Assembly: GCA_964017125.1 (NCBI GenBank)
Contig: OZ024902.1
Coordinates: 50,500,470 to 50,564,469, forward strand
Direction: 5' to 3'
Length of the DNA stretch: 64,000 bases
From: Flabesymbios commensalis
Lineage: Eukaryota; Annelida; Polychaeta; Terebellida; Flabelligeridae
Under the pieces are notes generated by a model. That model made no database searches. It was not told where the DNA came from and saw only the letters and a list, made by a program, of their open reading frames with translations. Each line of letters starts with the position of its first letter. Position 1 is the first letter of the stretch. Positions 11,901-21,539 of the stretch are shown in pieces. Made by a program: the position numbers and the translations under genes.

Positions 11901-12142
11901 CAATTGATGTTTGAAGAGCGGAGATGAAATTATCACATTGTGCGGTACTTTGGCCTGGTGGTCTGTAATATACACCAAATAATTTTTTTTTGTTCTGCGT
12001 TAAAATTTCTAACCATATACACTCAATATTATTACCTGTGTTCTCAATGTCATGTCTTCTAAGTGCTGGAATATGATTTGCACAGTATACAGCGACACCT
12101 CCACCACTCCTAATCTCTCTGTTCTTTAAACAGAGCCTGGGG
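8934..12142 (-). mobile_element. 5'-truncated non-LTR retrotransposon (LINE) with 9-bp target duplication
   Basis: TTTATTTTG occurs at 8925-8933 and 12143-12151 and brackets the element exactly. Removing 8934-12151 restores the foldback-arm sequence seen intact at about 12930-12990 and inverted near 17090. The element runs on the minus strand: remnant apurinic endonuclease domain (about 12140-11530, with GGGVAVYC-like, YYRPPG and TGDFND motifs but several stops), a long RT frame (11521-9092) and a 3' UTR containing an ATTGT pentamer tract. It is 5'-truncated inside the endonuclease. Motifs fit the jockey/CR1 superfamily; the exact clade is uncertain. Confidence 0.93.
9092..11521 (-). CDS. LINE reverse transcriptase ORF (809 codons, probably inactive)
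   Basis: Reads without stops through YRPISLLCNISKIFERLV (about residue 253), the motif A region VVFLAMSKAFDKVWH, motif B AGVPQGSILGSLLF, motif C LFADD, and a C-terminal Cys/His cluster CLCGDIETSQHYILKCPLY. The first Asp of motif A, which binds catalytic metal in all reverse transcriptases, is Ala here (codon complement at 10552-10554), so the enzyme should be dead although the frame is open. The ATG at 11521 is only the first Met after the broken endonuclease part and is not a natural start. Confidence 0.93.
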   Translation of the reverse strand: MYYDIDDKLSYWYDLFALIMADYIPHNTVTVHVKEKPWVNCELKRLIRRHNVLWKRYKRTQQSTHYNCFKVLRNRVTSLNRSLRKTYYQNLGEELCSSHISERQWWKTVKKVTGAGVQRSIPVLIEQDLPVSDPVQKANIFNSYFADQRTLPANAENHNLPDTNFETDQRLDTLNFQPCEVKKRLNSVDQNKASGPDNISNLVLKEVAREVCTPLCKIFSQSLKAGVYPNYWKSSHVIPIHKKDDPKNKSNYRPISLLCNISKIFERLVHQKLYSFVQHNTLLSSNNSGFHSGDSTINQLTSITHNIYKAIDKGKDIRVVFLAMSKAFDKVWHKGIVHKLKCEGVSGSLLRWFESYLEGRRQLVVIDGSFSDYLPVKAGVPQGSILGSLLFLVQIDDISQDIISDIHLFADDIILFQYVDDPVISANILNADLSLLMSWTLKWLMLFNVLKCVVLNTSLKRKTLIHPPLTLNGFELEQVSSHRHLGLVFNSSFTWNDHIEHLCQKAGKLINMMKYLKYILPREALEKIYISRIRSMIKYGNVLYDNCPKYLSDRLESVQLDAARVRTGALPQSNCKKTLSEIGWETLQTRRKWHKLIHMYKIVNQLVPDYLHSHCPDLVSRTSAYTTRQSNSLRFPICRTSAFKNSCFPSTARYWNGIDIHTRNSESLSIFKNKDKSMFQTSNASKFYYTSIDRRISIHHTRLRLNMSSLNSQLHRVGCSETAECLCGDIETSQHYILKCPLYSAPQNKLLKAIRDIIAPGVHHSILPHLDPISFVNIVLKGCNDVKADENVNIFEAFQHFIIESGRFK

Positions 12143-12867
12143 TTTATTTTGAAATGTGGAGGTAAGTTAGATTTGATCCCTGGTGACCTCTAGAGGTCAT
12201 TGACCTCGAAAGGTCAAAATATCCAATTACGAAGCCAAAAAGTGGTGACAATTGTGTATTACAATATCTATACAATGTTTTTGTATTCCAGAAGTGTGCC
12301 AAATACTCTAAGAGACTGCTGTTAATCATAAACATACCACCAAGATCATGTAAAGGTTACTCTAGGGTCATTTAAAGGTCAAAATGGCAACAAATAGTGA
12401 AAATATCCACTTTTAAACAATACTAGTGTTGTAGTTATCTATTACAAAGGATTGATTTTGACACAGTCTTGGTCACATATCTTTTCCACGCTCATTTTAG
12501 GAGATTGAGAGCAGTATCTATCTTGGGAGGGGAAATATACCCTAAGTATTCCCCTCACTACACCCCTTCCTAAATGTTCAATTGGGCGAGAAAATTACAG
12601 TGTGCAGCAGCTGTTAAACATCAGTTTGGGCTCCTATGGCAAACTCTTGATGCATAATTGGGCTACGAAGTCTGACATGGGTTGTGATTATGTTTTACTG
12701 GGGTACCGTCAAAAAACAACGTTAAGGTGGTCACATCAAGGTCATTCCAAGGTCAAACTGTCAAAAATCATAAAAAATATTTATTTTTACTTTCATACCG
12801 GATACCAGAATTAATTTCTAAGTTGCATCAATTTTTCAGAAAGTTCGGCAAAATACACAAAATACTA

Positions 12868-13075
12868 CGACATATTGTAGTGGTTAAGCTCCTGCAAAGA
12901 AAAATTGTGCATTTTATAATTAAAGCATGACACTTCTACCATTAGCGGCACATATCCTGTTCTTTATTTTAAATTGTGGAGGTAAGCTAGATTTGACCCA
13001 TGGTGACCTCTAGAGGTCATCGACATCGAAAGGTCAAAATACTCATTCGCGAAGCCAAAAGTCGTAAAGGTCATT
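12868..13075. repeat. Second copy of the foldback terminus
   Basis: The sequence from GTAGTGGTTAAGCTCC to the GTGACCTCTAGAGGTCAT block repeats, in direct orientation, the element end at 8822-8933 plus 12143-12230. It therefore provides an uninterrupted reference for the LINE insertion site. Its position inside the larger element suggests that a related element landed in it or that the arm was duplicated. Confidence 0.75.
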
Positions 13076-13589
13076 TAATGATGCCAGATATATGAGGCTC
13101 GAATTTTTTCGGACTATTAGATGATGTTGCTCATAAGCTGAAATCATTATTTATTTCAAATTTAAATATTATTTACACAATCAGACAATTATTTATTTCA
13201 TGAAAATTTAGTTTGGAAATATATAGTTCAAAAATACTCCGCTCTCGATCTCCCCTTGTAATTGAAGGTGGCCCCCTTATGTAGGATACAAGTGAACAAG
13301 TAGATTATTACTGATCATTGTCTTATATGCATAATGAATATATGTGCCATTAAGTAATTATCACGGCGTGTAATACTCTGAGAGAGGGATTTTAGAATTA
13401 GCAAAAGCAGAATAAATTCGGCGATTTCTTGGCAGCCATTTTGATTGTTTTCAATTCTGAAGGATGTGAGCTCTACATCCGCCCAGATATCAATACAGGC
13501 GTGGATAATTCAAAGAGAAAAAACTATATCAGCCAAAACAAAGTGTTTTTATGACAATATGATTTTTTTCAATCCCTTATAACGTCTGC

Positions 13590-15535
13590 TAATCCTTTAA
13601 ACGGTCTACTAATCCTTCATAACGGTGTAATATTCGTTATAGCAGTCTAATATTTTGTTATAAGGGTATAGTATTTTGTTATGACGGTCTACTATTCAGT
13701 TATAACGGTCTACTATCCCGTTATAATGGTCTATTATTTCGTTATGACGTCTAGTATCACGCTATAACGGTCTACCAATCCGTTATAATAGTTTACTTTT
13801 CCGTTATAACGGTCTAGTCTTTCGTTTTAACGGTCTACTATTCCGTTACAACGGTCTAGTATTTCGTTAAAGCGGTCTACTATCCCGTTATAACGGTCTA
13901 GTATTCCGCTATGACGGTCTAGTATCACGTTATACCGATCTACTAATCCGTTATAACGGTCCACTAATCCGTTATAAAAGTCTTCTATTCCGTTATAACG
14001 GCAAAGTCTCCCGTCATAACGGTCTACTATACCGTTATAACGGTCTGGTATCTCGTTATAACGGTTCATTATTTCGTTATAACGGTCTACTAATCCGTTA
14101 TAACCGTCTACTATCCCGTTATAACGGTCTAGTATTTCATTATGACGGTCTGGTATCACGCCATTATGGCCTACAAATCCGTTATAACGGCTTACTAATC
14201 CGTTATAGCGGCTTACTAATCCGTTATAACGGTCTACTATTCCGTTATAACGGTCTAGTATTTCGTTACGACGGTCTAGTATCACGTTATAACGGTCTAC
14301 TAATCCGTTATAACTGTCTACTATCCCGTTATAGCGGTCTAGTATTTCGTTATGACGGTCTGGTATCACGCTATTACGGCCTACAAATCCGTTATAACGG
14401 CCTGCTAATCCGTTATAACGGTCTACTATTCCGTTATTACGGTCTAGTATTTTGTTATAGCAGTCTACTATCCCATTATAACGGTATTGTCTTTCGCTAT
14501 TACGTTGTACTATTCCGTTATAATGGTCTAGTATTTCGTTATAACGGTCTACTATCTCGCTACAGCAGTATAGTATTTCGCTATGCCGGTAAAGTCTTCC
14601 GTTATAACGGTGTACTATTCTGTTATAACGGTCTAGTATCTCGTTATATCGTTTTAGTATTTCGTTATAACGGTCTACTATCCCGTTATAACGTCCTACT
14701 AATCCGTTATGACGATCTACTAATCCGCTATAACGGCCTACTAATCCGCTATAGCGGTCTGCTAATCCGTTATAACGGTCTACTAATCCGTTAAAACGGT
14801 CTAGTATTTCGTTATAACGGTCTATTATCACGTTATAGCGGCCTACTAATCCGTTATGACGATCTACTAATCCGCTATAACGGCCTACTAATACGCTATA
14901 ACGGTCTGCTAATTCGTTATAACGGTCTACTAATCCGTTAAAACGGTTTATTATTTCGTTATAACGATTTACTATTTCGTTATAACGGTTTATCCGTTGT
15001 AACGGAATAGTGGACCGTTATAAAAGATTTGTAGGCCGTTATAACGAAATACTAGACCGTTAACGAAATACTAGCCAGTTATAACGGAATAATATACAAC
15101 TATAGCGCAACAATGAACCGTTATAGCGGAATAGTAGACCGTAATAACGGATCGGTAGACCGTTGTAGCCAAATACTACACCGTTATAACGGAATGCTAG
15201 ACCGTTATAACGGGATAGGAGACCGTTATAACGGATTAATAGACCGTTTTAGCGGATAAGTAGACCGTTATCACGAAATACTATACCGTTATAACGGAAT
15301 AGTAGGTAGTTATAACGAAATAGTAGACCGTCATAACGAATACTGGACCGTTATAACGGAACAGTAGCTCGTTATAACGGATTAGTAAACCGTTATAACG
15401 AAATATTATACCGTTATAACGAAATACTAGACCGTCATAGCGGAATAGTAGACTGCTATAACGAAATACTAGACTGCTAAAACGGAATAGTAAACTGTTA
15501 AAACGAAATACTATACCGTTAAAACGGAATAGTAA
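13590..15535. repeat. 21-bp minisatellite with CCGTTATAACGG core and an orientation switch
   Basis: About 90 imperfect units, typically CCGTTATAACGGTCTACTAAT. Each carries the self-complementary CCGTTATAACGG. From about 13600 to 14990 the spacer reads GTCTAC or GTCTAG; from about 15000 to 15535 it reads as the complement (GTAGACC, CTAGACC), so the array is two blocks facing each other. The unit is a multiple of three, which produces a spurious 334-codon frame of RYNGLVD-like repeats. Confidence 0.92.
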
Positions 15536-17503
15536 GTTTACAAAGTAGTTGATATTACATATCCTATTTGATGGCTGTAAAAGGTTTAGTCTAGTTATAA
15601 TGCAACTGTTGTCGACAAGTCATGGAAAAGCGTCATGTCCTAATAGAAAATAATGGAGTCTATTCAGAATGAATTGAATACCGAACGATATCAGTTTTTA
15701 TCAGTTTCATATATATCGTGGTGACAGGGTCTTAATTTAATGAGAAAATTATTTGGCAGTCGTGACATCGATATTTTGCCGAGCTTTCTGAAAAATTGAT
15801 GTAGCCCAGAAATTAATTCTAGTATCCGTTATGTTTAAAAAATCACCTGCACATCATATCGTGGAGAATTTGATTGTAAAATTTGACTAATTTCTTACAA
15901 AGTTTGAGTTTTTACGGCACAATAAATTTTCAATTTAATTTGTGGCGGCCTTTTTAAATTTCAGCGAAATTTTAGTCAAATTGCCTGTACATCTCCATAT
16001 CGTCACATTCGTGGGGAATGTGATTGTAAGATTTGGATAATTTATGATTAAGGTTTTGAGTTTTTGCGCCCACAACAAATTATGAAGTTGAACTCTGGCA
16101 GATATTTTGCATTTTGGTAGCATGTTTAAAAACTCACTTGCACATCCCCATGTTGTTGAGAATGTGATTAAAAAAAATAATAATAAATGACAACTAGATT
16201 TTTAGTTCGTGCACCCACACAAATTAAGTACCGCAGTGATCTTCTAACAACTTCCAGCTACCTACCTGGCCTAAGACTAATTACATTAATGGAAGTCACG
16301 ATAATAAAACTGGGCTGTCTTTAAATTATCAGATATGGCTCACCTGCATAAAGTTAGGTTGATGTAGATAGATGTGATTCTAGAAAAATTGTATTCATGC
16401 CACCAGCTCAGGCTCCTTTAAATGAAGACACGTTTGAAAAATATATTGGAAAAGCACTGAAGAAAGAACATTTTTTGCCAGTTTGACCTTGAAATGACCT
16501 TGACATGACCTTCAAATTGCTTTCGGATGGTACGCCAGTGAAACAAAACCCCACCCGATGTCAAACTTCATAACCCAATTATTTATCAATATTTTGCTAT
16601 GGGAGCTGAAGCTAATGTCTAACAATGCTGAATAATTGTAATTTGGCCCGTTCAACTAAATATTGAAGAAGGATCGTAATAAGTGGAATACCTGGAATAC
16701 CTAGCCTTCTTCCCAAGGTTGATACTGCCATTAATATCCTAAAATGTGTGTGGAAAATACATAGGACGAAGAGTATGTCAAAACCTAGTCCTTTGTGATA
16801 AATAACTGCACAACAACAGCGTGGAAATGGATAAAAAGTGGACATTTTAACTATTGTCTGCCAGTTTGACCTTTGAATGACATTGGTGTGACCTTGATAT
16901 GACCTTGGTGTTATGTTTATGATTCAAAGCAGTCTCTTCGAGTATTTGACATACTTTTGGGACACTGAAACAAATCATAGACATTGTAATATACAATTGT
17001 CACTACTTTTTGGTTTTGCAAGTGCATATTTTGACCTTTAGAGGTCAATGACATCTAGAGGTCATCAGAGGTCAAATCCAGTTTACCTCCACATCTTAAA
17101 ATGACCCTTAGGATATTTTCTACAAGTGGTGGAAATGTCATGCTTTAATCATAAAATGCACAATAGGGTACCTTATCAACTAAACTATAGTGTTTAGTAG
17201 AACACTACAAATCTAATATTAAATTACACAGTTTAGTATACCGTCACCCCAGAAAACGTATAATCAAACTAAATAAATCTTCTGGAAAATTGTAATACGT
17301 AGTCAAACAATAAATGCTTAGTAAGTAGATTATGCAAACTTGTGGGTTTGGTCTGCTTAGCTATCAGCTGGTGATCAATAGATGCGGGATTTGGCGAACT
17401 CTCACTAGAAATTGCTCCACTGTTACAAATAATCGTTTTATGCAATACAAATGTTTTAAATACCGTTATTTCCCGCTGCACACATTTTATACTTGTTTTA
17501 TAG

Positions 17504-17639
17504 AGATGGTGCCACACGCTGTGGACTAGTGTGTGCAGTTAGCTGGTTGGTGGATATGATCGCACAGGAGCAGGAAGTAGATGTGTTTACCACTGTAAGA
17601 CATATCCGGTTGCCAAGACAGCAAATGATTCCCGACATG
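17504..17639 (+). CDS. RPTP-A exon: D2 signature loop and following helix
   Basis: Acceptor TTTTATAG, donor GTATTG, phase 2 to 0, 136 bp. Joined to the preceding HC|AG it reads HCRDGATRCGLVCAVSWLVD, then EQEVDVFTTVRHIRLPRQQ and MIPDM. GATRCGL is the typical D2 form of the PTP loop (CxDGATRxGLFCA). Cys and Arg of CX5R are kept, but the following segment is IPDM where an active enzyme has VQT with the catalytic Gln. Equal length with the D1 exon supports the call. Confidence 0.93.
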
Positions 17640-17750
17640 GTATTGACATTTCAGCTCTTCACTCATATTTAATATACTATATTATAATCCAGTATATACC
17701 GCTTAATGTGTGTTGTTGTCTAACAAATAAATGTGTGTTTTTCATTTCAG

Positions 17751-17831
17751 AGACAATATGTATTTTTACATAATGTAGTGCGGGAGCAGCTTCTTGAGAA
17801 CAAAATCGACAATATTTATGCTAATGTGTAA
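17751..17831 (+). CDS. RPTP-A terminal exon: D2 end and C-terminal YANV
   Basis: Acceptor TTCATTTCAG, phase 0, 26 codons and TAA at 17829-17831. It reads RQYVFLHNVVREQL and ends NIYANV. QYxFLH is the conserved last helix of a PTP domain. The chain ends in a YxN tetrapeptide, resembling the C-terminal YANF of vertebrate RPTP-alpha, where the phosphorylated Tyr binds Grb2; a similar role here is inference. Confidence 0.93.
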   Translation, partial: RQYVFLHNVVREQLLENKIDNIYANV

Positions 17832-17880
17832 CCGATGCTGTCATGAAAAGAAGATAAACTCAAAGAGTGAGATTATATAT

Positions 17881-19195
17881 AATCTCAATATATTTATTCA
17901 AGATAATTCCACACTTATATGAATAATCTAGCAATATGTCATTCAGGAATAGTAACGTTTGGGGTTCAACTCAACACATGGTAGAGACCGTTAATCTGAG
18001 CGGTTCGTGTTAGGCACAAAACGTCAGCAGCCAATCACTGTTCTTCCTTCCAAAAACGCATCCGGTATTTGGGGAGAATCCAGTGATTCTAGAATGATCC
18101 ATGTGTTTGTTGCACTAGTAAAATATGAACTATTAATAAATAAGACACTTAACATTACGTATTTACACAGACAGAAAGTTTACTTACTTATAATATGACA
18201 CTCCGAATTTATGATAGGAAAATGACTTAATCAAGAAGTTATAATGGAAACACACGTCGCTCGCATGACATAAGTCAGTTAATTAAAGATTATAACATTA
18301 TTACAATTATAAGTCATAAAACAAGATCAGTTATCAAAATAAAATAACAAGACAAATTTTTTTTAGGTGTTAAAATGAAATAGTGACTCATCCGCTAAAA
18401 TTCACATTTTAAGCTGAGAATATAAACACAAACACAGATTACAAATACTATAGTGAATAAAATATAAAGACGTCTTTGTTGTATAAGACAGGGCAATCCC
18501 TATGCGTCATCGGGAACTCCGGCGACAAGTATCCGAAAATAAGTTGTCCTCACGAGGTCACGTAGATGCGGTTAACCATCTCATAGCCAAGGTCAATTAA
18601 CCTTTTCAACCCTCACGATGCATTGAAACATCACTTTACATTCCTGAAAACAGACTTAATTTTCCTACAACTAGGGGTTTGAGAACGAAAATTTCCATGA
18701 AAATGGTTTACCAATTCATAGCAATTTTTTTAAATTTTTTTTAATTTTACCAATACATAGCAGTTTTTTCATTTACTTCAAGTCATCTTTATCAACTACA
18801 AGTCGAGAATTGCGGCAGCAATTCGCGGCTTGTAGTGGATAAAGATGAGAATGGTAAACTCAGGCTTGAAAGGGTTAACAAGACGACAATAGATCAACCT
18901 TCTTCGGACTACGGATGGGCCACCATTTTATTATTTACACCATCATCCTGCACTTAATGATAATATATTTATTCAAGATAATTCCACACTTATATGATCT
19001 GGCAATGTGTCTTTCAGCAATAAACCTTCTTTGGCTGGCAGATGGGCCACATTTTATTATTTAGACCATCATACTGCACTTAAAGATAATATATTCATTC
19101 AAGATAACGCCACACTTGCATGAATAATCTAGCAATATGTCATTCAGGAATAGATAAAGCTTCTTCGGACGACGGATGCGCCACCATACTGTCAT
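17881..19195. repeat. Direct repeats around TATTCAAGATAA downstream of RPTP-A
   Basis: A block containing ATTCAAGATAATTCCACAC and GCAATATGTCATTCAGGAAT occurs near 17881-17953, 18957-19022 and 19083-19152. The last two are part of a tandem unit of about 127 bp that starts CTTCTTCGGAC and runs through GATGGGCCACCATTTTATT (about 18897-19195, 2.3 copies). No coding potential. Confidence 0.8.
18783..18848. repeat. 31-bp-arm hairpin
   Basis: Arms 18783-18813 (TCATCTTTATCAACTACAAG...) and 18818-18848 (...CTTGTAGTGGATAAAGATGA) are reverse complements with about three mismatches and a 4-bp loop. It lies 3' of RPTP-A between copies of the TATTCAAGATAA repeat; probably a small foldback element. Confidence 0.75.
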
Positions 19196-19204
19196 TTTAA
19201 TATT

Positions 19205-19520
19205 TCAAGCGTAAAACACACCAAGGCGATTGCCGCGCGACGTCGCGCCGGTTTCTCAAACACACTATTTTGCTCACTGCCGAAACATACCAGCGCGACG
19301 ACGTACGCGATCGCGATTATTTTCACGCAATCATTTTCAAAACTGTTACATTCTCGTCGCACTGGTCGTCGCGCCTCACATGTCACGTTGGACGTCGCGT
19401 TGGTCGTCGCATTGGTGTGTGTTACAGTTACGCGAGTACATGCATGGATTTGCCTAGCCCTATTGTCGTCGCGTCCGTCGTCGCGTGCCTAATCGCGCTA
19501 GCATTCGCGTTTTTTGCGAT
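19205..19520. other. CpG-dense island-like block with repeated CGTCGCG
   Basis: In an AT-rich, CpG-poor setting this 300-bp block is packed with CG dinucleotides and GTCGTCGCG-like motifs in both orientations (for example 19234-19248, 19295-19313, 19380-19410, 19463-19490). It begins GCGTAAAACACACCAAGGCG, resembling the ends of the inverted-repeat elements at 57377 and 59893. A member of that element family is more likely than a promoter; short ORFs here show no homology. Confidence 0.5.
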
Positions 19521-19721
19521 TTATACTGCACTTAATAAGGCACACAGCTATAATTTATCATTATCCGAGCTAAGATATATCTACATTAACCATATCTAAT
19601 AATAAAGAGAACATTTATTGTTTGTTTTATATTTTTATGAATTAGTGGTCCACGGGCAATCTTACTATTCCCCACTCGTCATTCAGTTGTTACGACATTA
19701 TGACTCCAACACATGGTTCTT

Positions 19722-19940
19722 GAACCCTTAAAGCGCTGATTTTTTATAAACCATGGAGACCAAACGGTTTTTCCAATTAGTTAGCTCTTTCCGCTTCATT
19801 TGAATACCTATGTTATGGGCCGACGGCCATTATAAAGATTTTAATTCTTACAGTGCGGGGATCGACTTTAGACGTCAGAATCTGACGTCTACGTCAGATT
19901 CTGACGTCTGAAGTCGATTTCCGCACTGTAAGGGTTTAAC
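19722..19940. mobile_element. Small inverted-repeat element with GACGTC hairpin
   Basis: The right half is a hairpin with 42-bp arms (19847-19888 and 19891-19932, 2-bp loop) containing four GACGTC/ACGTC palindromes. The outer ends read AACCCTTAAAGCGCTG on the left and, inverted, GTTAAACCCTTACAGTGCG on the right. A partial copy lies at about 23008-23205 (AACCCTTGAAGCGCTGG to GACGTCAGAATTTGAGG). The arms look nearly intact, so this copy is fairly young. Confidence 0.75.
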
Positions 19941-21045
19941 GACCGCTATTTATTTTAATCAAGTACTTCACGCACACCAGATCATTGACGTATAGGCCTA
20001 TGGTCTAAATCTACCCCAGCACATGACGCTCTTATATCGCTGCACAATAAATATGGAGATTTTTTTACTCAGGTTATGTTTAGCTTTATTGTTAAATAAA
20101 CTAGGTAGACATGTGGTGTCAATGTTATCTGATATCGCCTTTTATATTTTCAGCTGCACTAAGACAATTATTTGTTGAAATTTCTTACATCAAATAAAGC
20201 ATCCACACAAACCCTTGTGTTCTCCTTATTTTATTTCTTCAAAAACACATCCCATGCATTGGGTTGTTGTTGCCACAGACATACAGTGCTATTGGTCTGT
20301 GGTTTTTGCAGTACGTTACATTTTAAACATGCACGACCGGTTGCAAGAAAGAGTGATCTATTATGACAACCTAATCATACTAACGGTTGCAGGAAATAAG
20401 GTATTCTAGTCAAGCAGATATGTGACATATGATAATTGTGAGTTTAATGATAAAAGCATACAATTTGGTGACTTTACCTATGTTTTCTGGGTTATAGAAG
20501 GGAAGGGTAATTTATTAAGTAATACAATGGAAGCAATATTAAACTTTATATTTCATATATAATATGTATTTCCACCGTTTCAACATTTCAATACACACGT
20601 TCATCGTGGTGATCTCTGACGCGATCCACAACTTCTAGTGAGTGAAAAATTTTCAGATTTGACAAAATGGAGGTCAACTTTTTTTAAATCTTGCTGGTTG
20701 ATGTCACATTTTGTCTTTAACATACATATGTACATGCTCTTGGGTAACGTGTGTGGGCGCATCTTATGTTGGTAATAGTGCATGCACGAATGCTGGAAGC
20801 CACGCCCGGTGATGACTAGCTTATACATATGTACATTATCAAATACGTGTGTCTCAAATGGTCTCAAATACTTGTATCAAAACAAATGGGATATCATACA
20901 CCAATATTTCAGTGATCTTTAATTGACATGAATGGCATTACTATCCATTGATATTTTATGCATTGATACCCAATACAATCTATAATTCGGACAGACACAT
21001 ATATTGAGATCTTATTTTATATTGGATACTTAAATCTGGTTACAG
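19941..21045. other. No gene recognised
   Basis: AT-rich sequence with only short ORFs that lack homology or splice context. No repeat longer than a few units was noticed. Confidence 0.5.
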
Positions 21046-21220
21046 CTCTATGTTCAGAAGGTCCTATATTCAGTAGGTCCTATGTTTAGAAGGTTCTATG
21101 TTCAGAAGGTCCTTTGTTCAGAAGGTTCTATGTTCAGAAGGTTCTATATTCAGAAGGTTCTATGTTCAGAAGGTCCTATGTTCAGAAATATTTGTTCAGA
21201 AGGTCCTATGTTTAGAAAGC
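21046..21220. repeat. 16-bp minisatellite (TTCTATGTTCAGAAGG)
   Basis: About ten units of the form TTCAGAAGGTCCTATG or TTCAGAAGGTTCTATG in tandem with small changes. No gene. Confidence 0.85.
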
Positions 21221-21539
21221 ACGGGTGACTATTTGTCAGTTCCAATTGGGCACACGACGTTGGATCAACGTCAATGACGTTCATTTATTATCGCAAAAAC
21301 GTTGTATACCCAGTGGGTTTCCAAGCTTAAAATTAGTGACGTTTGATCAAATTTGATGGAATCATTAAGTTGTAGATATGACAGTTATAATTATATTCCA
21401 TAGGAGGTACGTTGTTTGAAATACCATATAAAAACGAGTGATATAGATGTAGAAATATCAATTATTTTATCTTATGTGGTCTATTAGTAGAGGAAGAAAT
21501 CTGAAAAATGACGTTATTTAAGGAGTTAGTTGACACTTA

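Larger units (their letters stand above)
8822..17205. mobile_element. Large foldback-like element with long inverted arms, interrupted by a LINE
   Basis: The left arm (8822-8933 continuing at 12143 to about 12860) matches the reverse complement of about 15770-17205 over most of its length. Shared blocks include TTGTGCATTTTATGATTAAAG, GTGACAATTGT near 12246/16990, the repeated AGGTCAT/TGACCT stretches, and ATCAATTTTTCAGAAAG near 12827/15790. Arms are about 0.9-1.4 kb and clearly diverged, so the element is old. The outer ends read TAGTGTAGTGGTTAAG on the left and, inverted, CACTATAGTTTAGTTGATAAG on the right. No transposase frame is seen. The whole element lies in the last D2 intron of RPTP-A. 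Confidence 0.75.

Noticed and set aside
13827-14831. 334-codon minus-strand frame with RYNGLVD repeats
   Set aside because: The 21-bp minisatellite unit is a multiple of three, so a long frame is expected; the unit is palindromic DNA and the residues show no protein-like conservation.
19205-19520. CpG island promoter
   Set aside because: No gene starts nearby and similar CG-rich ends occur in inverted-repeat elements at 57377 and 59893.
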